DNA from: a virus
Direction: 5' to 3' (one strand)
Length of the DNA: 21,569 bases
Virus record (IMG/VR): IMGVR_UViG_3300046777_002051
Coordinates: 1-21,569 of that record
The notes beneath the pieces are model-generated. The model had not been told where the DNA came from, made no database searches, and saw only the letters and a program-made list of their open reading frames with translations. Shown one piece after another: positions 10,856 to 18,192 of the stretch (its first letter is position 1; the number at the start of each line of letters is the position of its first letter). The translations under genes and the position numbers were made by a program.

Positions 10856-13378
10856 ATGTCCAGATTCTATACAAATGTTTCCCTCTACCGAAATGAGATC
10901 CTCCTTCGTGGCTATGAAGGGAGTGAACGGATCCAGCAGAGGATTCCCTACAAACCGTACCTGTTCATCCACTCGAAGACTGGCAACAGTCCATATCGTA
11001 ACCTTCGTGGCAAGCCCGTAGATAAGATTGAATTTGACTCTGCTTCTGAGGCTCGCGACTTTGTGAAGCGTTACAACGATGTTGAAGGGTTCGACATCTA
11101 CGGGTTGACAAACTACGTCTACACGTTCATTAACGACTACTATAAAGGTGAGATCGACTACGATCCTAAGACTGTGTCGAAGGTCAATATCGATATCGAA
11201 GTCGCGGCTGACAAAGGGTTCCCTTCAATCCAGCATGCAGACAAGGAGATCACTGCAATCACAATGAAGAAGGACGACATCTACGTTGTTCTTGGTTGTG
11301 GTGACTTCGTTACGACTGATCCCAAGATCAAGTACATCAAGTGCAAGGATGAAGAGACGCTCCTGCTCAAGTTTCTTGACGTCTGGCGTTCGAAGTGGTT
11401 CTCTCCTGACCTCGTCACAGGCTGGAACGTTGAGTTCTTTGATATCCCGTACATCGTCAACCGAATCAAGCGTGTCCTGGGCGATGCGATGGCAAAGAAG
11501 CTGTCGCCGTGGGAAATCCTGGAAGAGAAGACAATCACGATTGCTGGACGTGATAATCAGGTCTACGTTCCCGTTGGGATCTCGATCCTTGACTACCTCC
11601 AGCTCTACCGCAAGTTTTCGTTTGTGATGCAGGAGTCGTATCGTCTCGATCACATTGCCCACATCGAGCTCGGTGAACGGAAGCTTGACTACTCTGAGTA
11701 CGAGAGCCTGTTTGACCTCTACGCAAAGAACTACCAGCTGTTCATCGAATATAACATCAAGGACGTTGAGCTCGTTGAACGCCTCGATGATAAGCTCAAG
11801 CTGATTGAGCAGGTGTTTGCTATTGCGTATGACGGCAAGGTTAACTACAACGACACGTTCACGTCTGTGCGGATGTGGGATATCATCATCCACAACTACC
11901 TGCTCAGCCAGAAGATTGTCGTTCCCCACTTCAAGCCTTCCGAGAAGGAACGCCAGATCATTGGTGCATACGTCAAAGATCCACAGGTTGGCAAGCACAA
12001 CTGGGTTGTATCGTTCGACTTGAACTCTCTCTACCCTCACCTCATCATGCAGTACAACGTCAGTCCTGAGACCTATGTTGGCCAGCTTCCTAACATTGCT
12101 GGTGAAGAGGGTGTGCAGAAGATCCTGGACGGATATCTCGACGAACCTTCCATCCGCAACCAGCTGATCAGTCAAAACCTCACGTGTGCAGCTTCTGGTT
12201 GCATGTTTGATCGTGACTATATGGGATTCCTTCCCAAGCTGATGCAGAAGATGTATGACGACCGAGTTGTCTACAAGAAGCGGATGCTTGAAGCAAAGCA
12301 ACAGCACGAGAACAACCCTACTCCTGAAACAGAGAAGGCAATTGCACAAAACCATAACATGCAGCTTGCAAAAAAGATTCAGCTGAACTCTGCTTATGGT
12401 GCTCTTTCGAATGCTTACTTCCGCTGGTTCGATAACAAGCTGGCCGAATCTATCACTCTGTCTGGTCAGCTATCGATCAAGTGGATTGAGCGCGAGATGA
12501 ATAAATATTTGAACAGATTGTTCAAAACAAAGGAAGTCGACTATGTTATTGCGTGTGATACGGACTCGATGTACATTACACTTGACAATCTGGTCCGCCA
12601 ATGCGGCCTTGAGGGGTCTTCGGTTGAGAAAATCGTCGCCTTCCTTGATAGTGTATGCACTGATCGCTTGGAACCATTTATTGATGAATGTTATGAACGC
12701 CTTAGCGGATACGTTAATGCCTTCTCCCAAAAAATGAAGATGAAGCGAGAAGCTATCGCCAACGTTGGCATCTGGTCAGCGAAGAAGCGATACATTCTCA
12801 ATGTGTGGAACAACGAAGGCGTTGCATATCACGAGCCCAAGCTGAAAATCATGGGTCTTGAAGCTGTCCGTTCATCGACGCCTGCAGTCTGTCGAGAGAA
12901 CATTAAGAAGTGCATCAAGGTTATCGTTGAGAAGGACGAAGATGCAACGATCGAGTTCATCAAAGCGTTCAAGAAAACGTTCAGGACGCTTCCATTCGAA
13001 GAAGTTGCATCCCCTCGAGGGATCAAAGGCTTGAACGAGTATGCCGATCCTCACTCGATTTATCGCAAAGCAACACCAATCCATGTCCGTGGTGCTTTGA
13101 TGTACAATCATGTGATCAAGCAGAAGAAGCTCGATCAGCGATTCCCAATGATCCAGGAGGGTGACAAGATCAAGTTCTGCTACATGAAGACGCCCAACCC
13201 AATCCGAGAGAACGTCTTTGCATGTCCCAACACTCTTCCCCGTCAGCTAGGTCTTGATCAGTACATCGACTACGACACTCAGTGCGAGAAGACGTTCATT
13301 GAGCCAATCAAGACAATCCTCGATGCGATTGGTTGGCAGGTTGAGAAGAAAGCATCGCTAGAAGCATTTTGGAGTTAA
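10856..13378 (+). CDS. 43: Family B DNA polymerase, T4 gp43 type
   Basis: 840 aa, slightly shorter than T4 gp43 (898 aa). It copies the phage genome in a replisome with clamp, loader and gp41. Exonuclease motifs are present: NIDIE (about residues 111-115), WNVEFFD (about 191-197) and YNIKDVE (about 299-305). The polymerase motifs are DLNSLYP (motif A, about 388-394), KKIQLNSAYG (motif B, about 506-515) and DTDS (motif C, about 568-571), then KKRY (about 642). All catalytic aspartates are present, so both proofreading and polymerisation should be active. The ribosome site AAGGAG is 12 bases from the ATG, unusually far. It is followed one base later by the next gene. Confidence 0.97.
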   Translation: MSRFYTNVSLYRNEILLRGYEGSERIQQRIPYKPYLFIHSKTGNSPYRNLRGKPVDKIEFDSASEARDFVKRYNDVEGFDIYGLTNYVYTFINDYYKGEIDYDPKTVSKVNIDIEVAADKGFPSIQHADKEITAITMKKDDIYVVLGCGDFVTTDPKIKYIKCKDEETLLLKFLDVWRSKWFSPDLVTGWNVEFFDIPYIVNRIKRVLGDAMAKKLSPWEILEEKTITIAGRDNQVYVPVGISILDYLQLYRKFSFVMQESYRLDHIAHIELGERKLDYSEYESLFDLYAKNYQLFIEYNIKDVELVERLDDKLKLIEQVFAIAYDGKVNYNDTFTSVRMWDIIIHNYLLSQKIVVPHFKPSEKERQIIGAYVKDPQVGKHNWVVSFDLNSLYPHLIMQYNVSPETYVGQLPNIAGEEGVQKILDGYLDEPSIRNQLISQNLTCAASGCMFDRDYMGFLPKLMQKMYDDRVVYKKRMLEAKQQHENNPTPETEKAIAQNHNMQLAKKIQLNSAYGALSNAYFRWFDNKLAESITLSGQLSIKWIEREMNKYLNRLFKTKEVDYVIACDTDSMYITLDNLVRQCGLEGSSVEKIVAFLDSVCTDRLEPFIDECYERLSGYVNAFSQKMKMKREAIANVGIWSAKKRYILNVWNNEGVAYHEPKLKIMGLEAVRSSTPAVCRENIKKCIKVIVEKDEDATIEFIKAFKKTFRTLPFEEVASPRGIKGLNEYADPHSIYRKATPIHVRGALMYNHVIKQKKLDQRFPMIQEGDKIKFCYMKTPNPIRENVFACPNTLPRQLGLDQYIDYDTQCEKTFIEPIKTILDAIGWQVEKKASLEAFWS

Positions 13379-13379
13379 C

Positions 13380-13634
13380 ATGACAAGAGATAGCATCGTA
13401 GATGTAGACTCAGACTTTGACTTTGGGTTTGAGTTTGGAGACGACGCAAAAGTCGAAGAGCTTGAAGTAGAAGCTCAGAAAGCACAAGATAAAGCACAGG
13501 CAATGTATGATGCGATCATGCCTTTGTTAAAGAATCTCAAGAGAAATCCTGAGAAGCCTAACATTGTATGGCCTGACCGTGATAAAAAGATTGACTTATT
13601 CATCAAAAAGTTAGATGGTATTCTTAAGTCGTAA
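13380..13634 (+). CDS. Small acidic protein between gp43 and UvsX, 84 aa
   Basis: It starts one base after the polymerase stop. The N-terminus is strikingly acidic and aromatic (DVDSDFDFGFEFGDDAKVEE). A helix rich in Ala and Gln follows (AQKAQDKAQAMYDAIMPLLK), and then a basic C-terminus with WPDRDKKIDLFIKKLDGILK. A small gene with such a DFDFGF start occupies the same place in cyanophage-like T4 relatives, as far as I recall. A replisome or recombination accessory role is plausible from position only. Confidence 0.65.
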   Translation: MTRDSIVDVDSDFDFGFEFGDDAKVEELEVEAQKAQDKAQAMYDAIMPLLKNLKRNPEKPNIVWPDRDKKIDLFIKKLDGILKS

Positions 13635-13654
13635 TTGTAAAGGAACAACTCGTT

Positions 13655-14695
13655 ATGTCGCTTATTGATCGTTTGATTAAGAACTCCACCATCAAAGACT
13701 CGTCTATCATGACAGAGAGCAAGATCTATGATAAGAAGGACATGGTTCGTACCAGCGTCCCGATGATCAACGTTGCTCTTTCTGGTAGTATTGATGGAGG
13801 TCTTACTCCTGGTCTCACTGTCCTTGCAGGACCCTCGAAGCATTTCAAGTCTGCATTCTCTCTCTTGATGGCAGCTGCCTACCTCAAGAAGTATCCTGAG
13901 TCTGTCCTTGTGTTCTACGACTCAGAGTTTGGCACTCCTCAGGCGTACTTCAAGTCGTTTGGGATCGACATGGATCGAGTGATTCACACCCCGATCACAA
14001 ACATCGAAGAGCTGAAGTTTGACATCATGAAGCAGCTTGGTGAGATCACTCGCCAGGACAAGGTCGTGATGGTTATCGACTCTGTTGGCAACCTTGCTTC
14101 CAAGAAGGAAGTCGAGGACGCTGAGAACGAAAAGTCGGTTGCCGACATGTCCCGTGCAAAGTCGTTGAAGAGCCTGTTCCGCATGGTCACTCCTCACCTG
14201 ACACTCAAGGACATTCCTCTCATTGCGATCAACCACACATACATGGAGATTGGCCTGTATCCGAAGGCAATCGTTGGTGGTGGTACCGGCATCTACTACT
14301 CTGCTGATACGATCTGGATTCTTGGTCGTCAGCAGGAGAAGGATGGCACAGAGGTCAGTGGTTACAACTTCATCATCAACGTCGAGAAGTCTCGCTACGT
14401 CAAGGAGAAGAGCAAGATCCCGATCTCCGTTACATTTGAAGGTGGTATCAAAAAGTGGTCAGGCTTGCTTGACCTTGCACTCGAAGGTGGGTATGTTGCT
14501 AAGCCGTCAAATGGTTGGTATCAGCTTGTTGACCGTCAAACAGGAGAGCTGGTTGGTAACAAGATGCGTGCAGCCGATATTGAAGATGATCGTGAGTTCT
14601 GGGGCAATCTCGTTTCTACAACTGATTTCCCAGAATGGATTAAGAATAAGTATACACTGTCCACAGGATCTCTCATAGAGGATGACGAAGTATGA
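13655..14695 (+). CDS. uvsX: UvsX recombinase (RecA-like)
   Basis: 346 aa. It forms filaments on single-stranded DNA and drives strand exchange for recombination-dependent replication. The Walker A loop is AGPSKHFKS (about residues 58-66), of the GPSKxFKS form typical of T4 UvsX. Also present are FYDSEFGTP, a Walker B strand KVVMVIDSVG (about 136-145), and a loop region with NHTYMEIGLYPKAIVGGGTG. The acidic C-terminal end (SLIEDDEV) is typical of recombinases of this group. AAAGGA precedes the start. Its stop overlaps the next gene (ATGA). It lies between polymerase and helicase, as in cyanophage-type genomes. Confidence 0.96.
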   Translation: MSLIDRLIKNSTIKDSSIMTESKIYDKKDMVRTSVPMINVALSGSIDGGLTPGLTVLAGPSKHFKSAFSLLMAAAYLKKYPESVLVFYDSEFGTPQAYFKSFGIDMDRVIHTPITNIEELKFDIMKQLGEITRQDKVVMVIDSVGNLASKKEVEDAENEKSVADMSRAKSLKSLFRMVTPHLTLKDIPLIAINHTYMEIGLYPKAIVGGGTGIYYSADTIWILGRQQEKDGTEVSGYNFIINVEKSRYVKEKSKIPISVTFEGGIKKWSGLLDLALEGGYVAKPSNGWYQLVDRQTGELVGNKMRAADIEDDREFWGNLVSTTDFPEWIKNKYTLSTGSLIEDDEV

Positions 14696-14895
14696 AATAC
14701 GTTATAAAGCTAAACATTAAGGACCTTAATCAGGCGCAGAAAGACTACCCTAACCCTGATGCTCTATACAATGCTCTTGTGCAAAAGTATCTTACGTCAA
14801 AGGGTGTTGTCCCTAATTCAGCTGATCAGATTACAGTTGTAACCCACAACCTCCCCTCTGCTCTGGAAGTGATTCCCGATAAGCCATACAAGTAA
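14692..14895 (+). CDS. Small protein between UvsX and helicase, 67 aa
   Basis: The start is in the ATGA overlap with uvsX. The product (MKYVIKLNIKDLNQAQKDYP...) is small and alpha/beta, with a central NALVQKYLTSKGVVPNSADQ and a beta-like ITVVTHNLPSALEVIPDKPY. A small gene at this spot is common in T4-like genomes of the cyanophage group. It may be a replisome accessory protein, but no motif shows this. It ends nine bases before the helicase start. Confidence 0.6.
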   Translation: MKYVIKLNIKDLNQAQKDYPNPDALYNALVQKYLTSKGVVPNSADQITVVTHNLPSALEVIPDKPYK

Positions 14896-14904
14896 GGATG
14901 TCTC

Positions 14905-16299
14905 GTGATCGAAAAAACAATCCTATCACACCTGCTGTTTAATGAGGAGTATGCTCGAAGGGTCGTTCCTTTCCTTAAGGACGACTACTTCCAGACTCAA
15001 TCGGATAAGACAGTCTATCAGCTGATAGATGGCTATATCAAGCAGTACAACAGCCCTCCCACGAAGGAAGTTCTCCAGATTGAGCTTCGCAACCGTGAAG
15101 GTTTGTCAGAGACTGTGTTCAAGGAATCAAAGGAAGTCATTGACAACCTAACGACTGATAACACACAGATCGAGTGGCTGATCAACAGCACCGAGAAGTT
15201 CTGTCAGGAGAAGGCTGTCTATAACGCAATCATGGCGTCGATCAAGATTCTTGACGACAAGAACAATCCATCATCGACTGGGATGATTCCCACGTTGCTA
15301 TCTGATGCTCTTGGTGTCAGCTTTGATGTCTCAATTGGCCACGACTACTTTTCTGATGCTAACTCCCGGTTCGACTTCTACCATCAGGCAGAAGAGCACA
15401 TTCCGTTTGATCTCGACTTTTTCAACAAGATCACAAAGGGTGGCCTTGTCCGCAAGACGCTGAACATTGCCCTTGCTGGCACGGGTGTTGGTAAGTCTCT
15501 GTTTATGTGCCATTGTGCTGCGTTCAACCTCACGCAGGGGAAGAACGTCCTTTACATCACGATGGAAATGTCAGAAGAGAAGATCGCAGAACGTATTGAT
15601 GCGAATCTCCTCAATGTGACAATCGACGAGCTTGCTATCCTTCCCAAGGATGCATACGACAAGAAGATTGAGCGTGTGAAGAGCAAGACGACTGGAAAGC
15701 TGATCATTAAGGAATATCCGACTGCTTCTGCTGGATCTGCTCACTTCCGTCACCTGATCAATGAGTTGAAGATCAAGCGGAACTTTGTTCCTGATATCAT
15801 CTACATCGATTATCTCAACATCTGCTCAAGCTCTCGTCTCAAGGCTGGATCGAATGTCAACTCGTACACGTACGTCAAGGCAATCGCAGAAGAGCTTCGT
15901 GGCCTCGCTGTTGAGTTCAATGTCCCGATCGTTTCTGCAACACAGACGACTCGTTCTGGTTATGGGAACTCTGACGTCGAGCTGACGGACACTTCTGAGT
16001 CGTTTGGCCTTCCTGCTACGGCAGATCTGATGTTTGCGCTGATCTCGACGGAGGAGATGGAGGCTCTCAACCAGATCCTCGTCAAGCAGCTCAAGAACCG
16101 CTACAACGACCCAACAATCCACAGAAGGTTCGTTGTTGGCATTGACCGAGCGAAGATGAGGCTATACAATACTGAACAAGAGGCCCAAGACGACATCGTC
16201 GATGATCGTCCTGTTTTCAGCAAGTCGAGGACAGGCGAAGCGATCGACGAAGAAGGCAAGGGCAGCTACAAGCAAAAGTTCAAACAGCTACTGGTATAG
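14905..16299 (+). CDS. 41: DnaB-type replicative helicase, T4 gp41 type
   Basis: 464 aa, close to T4 gp41 length (475 aa), with a GTG start preceded by AAGGATG. The N-terminal domain begins MIEKTILSHLLFNEEYARRV and includes the usual helical collar. The RecA-like motor follows: Walker A AGTGVGKS (about residues 191-198), the DMEMSEE-like TMEMSEEKIAER, Walker B IIYIDYLNI (about 298-306) and sensor ATQTTR (about 346-351). The enzyme unwinds the fork as a hexamer and stimulates priming. The primase (gp61) is not in the window. The last residues overlap no other gene; the next start is four bases on. Confidence 0.95.
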   Translation: MIEKTILSHLLFNEEYARRVVPFLKDDYFQTQSDKTVYQLIDGYIKQYNSPPTKEVLQIELRNREGLSETVFKESKEVIDNLTTDNTQIEWLINSTEKFCQEKAVYNAIMASIKILDDKNNPSSTGMIPTLLSDALGVSFDVSIGHDYFSDANSRFDFYHQAEEHIPFDLDFFNKITKGGLVRKTLNIALAGTGVGKSLFMCHCAAFNLTQGKNVLYITMEMSEEKIAERIDANLLNVTIDELAILPKDAYDKKIERVKSKTTGKLIIKEYPTASAGSAHFRHLINELKIKRNFVPDIIYIDYLNICSSSRLKAGSNVNSYTYVKAIAEELRGLAVEFNVPIVSATQTTRSGYGNSDVELTDTSESFGLPATADLMFALISTEEMEALNQILVKQLKNRYNDPTIHRRFVVGIDRAKMRLYNTEQEAQDDIVDDRPVFSKSRTGEAIDEEGKGSYKQKFKQLLV

Positions 16300-16303
16300 C
16301 ACC

Positions 16304-16552
16304 ATGTCAATCACCGAAGACGAATATCAGTCGATGGTGGAATATTACAAGGGCCAGCTCGAGGATTTCTACGGACTCTGCCTCGAAGCTGGCCTTTCTC
16401 ATTTCCACGATAGCGACTTCTACGCCTACCTCGGCATGCAGTATCCCGATGGGAAGCTTGATCGTATCCACATTATCAAGGAGCATACAGACAAACCATC
16501 AAACGTCGTCAGCCTCGAAGAATTCCGAAAGAAAAGGCAAAACCCTGGTTGA
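16304..16552 (+). CDS. Hypothetical phage protein, 82 aa
   Basis: The ATG at 16304 lies four bases after the helicase stop; a longer frame would run inside the helicase gene. The product (MSITEDEYQSMVEYYKGQLE...) has an acidic helical half, a central GLSHFHDSDFYAYLGMQYPD, and a basic end with VSLEEFRKKRQNP. No strong ribosome site is visible, so coupling with gene 41 is likely. It ends where the next promoter begins. Confidence 0.55.
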   Translation: MSITEDEYQSMVEYYKGQLEDFYGLCLEAGLSHFHDSDFYAYLGMQYPDGKLDRIHIIKEHTDKPSNVVSLEEFRKKRQNPG

Positions 16553-16576
16553 CCTTTCTTCCAATCCGTATATACT
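16549..16576 (+). promoter_or_regulatory. Promoter for the 16717 gene
   Basis: TTGACC (16549-16554), a 16-base spacer and TATACT (16571-16576), overlapping the stop of the upstream gene. Predicted start is near 16583, which leaves an unusually long leader of about 130 bases before the ATG at 16717. Confidence 0.65.
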
Positions 16577-16607
16577 GGGCTCTGCCAGATTAAAGATAGA
16601 GACCCAA

Positions 16608-16680
16608 ACAGACCACAGATCCGCCTGACAGACCAAAGATTGATATGATGGTTCGCAGGCAGTTGCTTTTAGATTGGTCT
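16608..16680 (+). repeat. Direct and inverted AGACCA repeats in long leader
   Basis: ACAGACCACAGAT (16608) and ACAGACCAAAGAT (16628) differ by one base and are 20 bases apart, about two helical turns. TGGTCT (16675-16680) is the inverse of the AGACCA core. The set could be a binding site or an RNA fold ahead of a possible DNA-binding protein gene. Confidence 0.35.
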
Positions 16681-16716
16681 TATGGGAATATAAGGAACGT
16701 TAAAAAGGAAATGCAA

Positions 16717-17154
16717 ATGACCAAGATCTCCAAGGTTGACCTCGTTGCCAAGCTCGTTGCAGAGAATCCGAATGTTTCCCGCAAGGAAATGATCTCGATG
16801 ATCATGACGACTGCGGTGATGAGCCAGGCTGCTGCTCAGACGTACTACTACAATGCCAAGAAGAAGGCTGGTGTTGTTGCGGCTCCGAAGGCCAAGAAGG
16901 AAAAGGCTGCTAAGAAGACGAAGGAAGCGACTCTGATCGTCGAGCAGAAGACTGCTGATGAGATTGCTAAGATCCGTGCTGAACGTCTCAAGATGATTCG
17001 TGAAGTCGGTCAGCGTTTCAACGAAGATCGTCGTGCTAACAACCCGTTCGTTGTCGAAGCGGTTGATAAGTTTGACGAAGAGGAAGAAGAGACGAAAAAC
17101 TACATTAATTCTCTGATTCCGAATGATTTTGTTGTTGCCCTCAGCGATGAATAA
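16717..17154 (+). CDS. Putative HTH-type DNA-binding protein with Lys/Ala linker, 145 aa
   Basis: The ATG at 16717 is seven bases after AAAAAGGA; the in-frame ATG at 16711 is too close and earlier ones lack a site. The N-terminal 50 residues (KVDLVAKLVAENPNVSRKEM...) look like a small helix-turn-helix or MrpR-like fold, in which substrate helices are followed by AAQTYYYNAKKKAG. A strongly basic linker follows (APKAKKEKAAKKTKEA), like those of histone-like proteins. A helical region and an acidic tail (KFDEEEEET) complete it. Nucleic-acid binding is likely by composition; the exact role is not known. It has its own promoter with a repeat-bearing leader. Confidence 0.65.
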   Translation: MTKISKVDLVAKLVAENPNVSRKEMISMIMTTAVMSQAAAQTYYYNAKKKAGVVAAPKAKKEKAAKKTKEATLIVEQKTADEIAKIRAERLKMIREVGQRFNEDRRANNPFVVEAVDKFDEEEEETKNYINSLIPNDFVVALSDE

Positions 17155-17190
17155 GATATATAGTATATAAGAGTTAAAAAGGACTGCCAA

Positions 17191-17283
17191 TTGACTAAAT
17201 CGTTCGTATCACAGCCAAGCATTAATGGAACAAAGCGTCCAGTCGATGCCGCATGGGGATACGAATCGCGTGCCCTGATGTAA
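17191..17283 (+). CDS. Possible 30-residue peptide with TTG start
   Basis: AAAAAGGA lies eight to nine bases before TTG. The frame codes a product starting (M)TKSFVSQPSINGTKRPVDAA and ending WGYESRALM. The gene would sit between the 16717 gene and the terminator, with the same leader style as its neighbour. Only position and ribosome site support it. Confidence 0.35.
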   Translation: MTKSFVSQPSINGTKRPVDAAWGYESRALM

Positions 17284-17312
17284 CTAAAGAGATCCAATCT
17301 CGAAGTTGCTCA

Positions 17313-17338
17313 GGGCGGTCCAAGAGGCCGCCCTTTTT
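17313..17338 (+). terminator. Intrinsic terminator before the tRNA cluster
   Basis: GGGCGG (17313-17318) pairs with CCGCCC (17328-17333), with two further C-G pairs beyond a bulged T and an AAGA-type loop. TTTTT follows. It closes the replication-gene transcripts ahead of the tRNA locus. Confidence 0.9.
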
Positions 17339-17370
17339 CATTTCCAGGTTGCTTTTGCAGTCTGTGCTAT

Positions 17371-17401
17371 TTGACATTGCTGAATTAAACGTTGAGATAA
17401 T
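17371..17401 (+). promoter_or_regulatory. Candidate promoter for the tRNA cluster
   Basis: TTGACA (17371-17376) is followed by GATAAT (17396-17401) at 19 bases, or by GAGATA at 17. It lies just behind the terminator and ahead of all tRNA genes, where a new start is needed. The -10 overlaps a hairpin GAGATAA...TTATCTC (17395-17415). Confidence 0.5.
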
Positions 17402-17408
17402 CGAAAGG

Positions 17409-17533
17409 TTATCTCTTCATAGATGCACCTTGACCCATCAGCTAATGGGTTCTGGAGGGATAGTGTTAAACACTAAGGTGGTTCGATTCCACCTGGGTCT
17501 GATCAACCCCTGGGTGCATCTTTGTAGAGATAA
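17409..17533 (+). ncRNA. tRNA-like RNA enclosed in a 16-bp flanking stem
   Basis: TTATCTC (17409-17415) pairs with GAGATAA (17527-17533), and AGATGCACC (17421-17429) with GGTGCATCT (17513-17521), separated by a 5x5 internal loop. Inside, GACCCA/TGGGTC (17432-17437/17494-17499) could be an acceptor stem. TAGT/ACTA with loop GTTAAAC could be an anticodon arm (TAA). GGTGG-TTCGATT-CCACC is a perfect T arm. There is no encoded CCA, unlike every other tRNA here, and no variable loop between the putative anticodon and T arms. It is a degenerate tRNA or a tRNA-derived RNA. Confidence 0.5.
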
Positions 17534-17535
17534 TT

Positions 17536-17610
17536 GAACCAGTAACTCAGTGGTAGAGTAGCGGCCTCTTAACCCGCTTGTCGTGAGTTCGACTCTCACC
17601 TGGTTCTCCA
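17536..17610 (+). tRNA. tRNA-Lys (anticodon CTT)
   Basis: Acceptor GAACCAG/CTGGTTC, then T and encoded CCA. The D arm is ACTC/GAGT with AGTGGTA. Anticodon stem GCGGC/CCCGC has one C-C mismatch next to the loop CTCTTAA. The T arm is GTGAG-TTCGACT-CTCAC. It decodes AAG. It directly follows the enclosed tRNA-like RNA. Confidence 0.88.
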
Positions 17611-17714
17611 AATTGTCAACGGTCAGGCCCTACGAAGGTTCTCTTCGAGACAAAAGCTGAACGTGCTAGGACTGGGAGGTCACTGCCTGGAAACAGAAGT
17701 GTGACTCGAGACAC
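17611..17714 (+). other. 104-base structured leader of tRNA-Tyr
   Basis: No gene is seen here. Hairpins visible are CGAAG-GTTCT-CTTCG near 17634-17648 and GTCAC...GTGAC with an inner CTG-GAAA-CAG near 17678-17705. The 3' end GTGTGACTC (17699-17707) is also complementary to the tRNA-Tyr D-arm side (17735-17743). The GTGAC segment can therefore pair in two exclusive ways, inside the leader or with the tRNA. Confidence 0.5.
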
Positions 17715-17800
17715 GGGTGAGCGGCGAAGTAGGAGAGTCGCACCAGACTGTAAATCTGGCGCTTATAGCTAAGTTGGTTCGATTCCATCCTCACCCACCA
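17715..17800 (+). tRNA. tRNA-Tyr (anticodon GTA)
   Basis: A class II tRNA of 86 bases with encoded CCA. Acceptor GGGTGAG/CTCACCC, D arm GCGA/TCGC, anticodon arm CCAGA-CTGTAAA-TCTGG. The variable arm CTTA/TAAG has loop TAGC, as expected of bacterial tRNA-Tyr. T loop is TTCGATT, with one T-T mismatch in its stem. GAGTCGCAC in the D/anticodon region is complementary (one G-U) to the leader just upstream. Confidence 0.9.
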
Positions 17801-17806
17801 AATTAT

Positions 17807-17881
17807 TGTCGTTTAGCTCAGAGGTAGAGCACTGTCCTGATAAGACAGGGGTGGAAGGATCGTTACCTTCAACGACAACCA
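17807..17881 (+). tRNA. tRNA-Ile (anticodon GAT)
   Basis: Acceptor TGTCGTT/AACGACA, A, encoded CCA. D arm GCTC/GAGC, anticodon arm CTGTC-CTGATAA-GACAG. The T stem GAAGG/CCTTC is perfect but its loop reads ATCGTTA instead of TTCRANN, so the normal T54-A58 contact is missing. It follows tRNA-Tyr by six bases. Confidence 0.85.
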
Positions 17882-17884
17882 ATT

Positions 17885-17959
17885 ATCGGTGTAGCTCAAT
17901 GGTAGAGCGGCGGTCTCCAAAACCGCGCGTAGTGGGTTCGATTCCTACCACCGGTGCCA
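17885..17959 (+). tRNA. tRNA-Trp (anticodon CCA)
   Basis: Acceptor ATCGGTG/CACCGGT (one U-G), G, encoded CCA. D arm GCTC-AATGGTA-GAGC, anticodon arm GCGGT-CTCCAAA-ACCGC, T arm with loop TTCGATT. It lies three bases after tRNA-Ile and looks fully functional. Confidence 0.92.
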
Positions 17960-17971
17960 GTTGCCGCTCTT

Positions 17972-18060
17972 GGCCCGTAGCGGAGAATAAGTCCACATGG
18001 GGTGCACACTCTGTGGGGTCACTAGGCAGATTCCAAGCTGCTCAGGCTAACGGGCCGCCA
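17972..18060 (+). ncRNA. tRNA-ended RNA without a proper cloverleaf
   Basis: A perfect 7-bp acceptor GGCCCGT/ACGGGCC, then G and CCA, gives tRNA-like ends 89 bases apart. Inside, CCACA/TGTGG closes a 14-base loop and GCAG/CTGC or AGC/GCT form small arms. No T loop of the usual kind sits beside the acceptor and no clear anticodon is seen. Upstream CCGCT (17964-17968) can pair with AGCGG (17979-17983), with the acceptor 5' strand in the loop. It is either a degenerate class II tRNA or a tRNA-mimicking RNA. Confidence 0.45.
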
Positions 18061-18066
18061 AATTCT

Positions 18067-18140
18067 TGGGGAATAGTTCAATGGTAGAACAGCGGACTCT
18101 GAATCCGTTAATCTTAGTTCGAGTCTAGGTTCCCCAGCCA
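18067..18140 (+). tRNA. tRNA-Gln (anticodon CTG)
   Basis: Acceptor TGGGGAA/TTCCCCA, G, encoded CCA. D arm GTTC-AATGGTA-GAAC, anticodon arm GCGGA-CTCTGAA-TCCGT (one G-U), T loop TTCGAGT. It follows the tRNA-ended RNA by six bases. Confidence 0.9.
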
Positions 18141-18192
18141 ATTGGTGTCTATAGCGAGATAGTTCGTGAGTGCCCATCGCCAGTCTCAATAA
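18141..18192 (+). other. Leader complementary to tRNA-Lys(TTT)
   Basis: Three segments pair with the tRNA just downstream: GGTGT with ACACC (18144-18148/18244-18248), TATAGCG with CGCTATA (18150-18156/18234-18240), and GTGCCCATCGCCA with TGGCGATGGGCGC (18170-18182/18209-18221, one U-G). About 25 pairs make a rod that excludes the tRNA's D and anticodon arms and leaves its acceptor 5' strand in a 26-base loop. Confidence 0.65.

Noticed and set aside
11225-12355. Long minus-strand open frame (376 codons) opposite gene 43
   Set aside because: It is the complement of a clear polymerase gene with all motifs; the frame is a codon-bias shadow.
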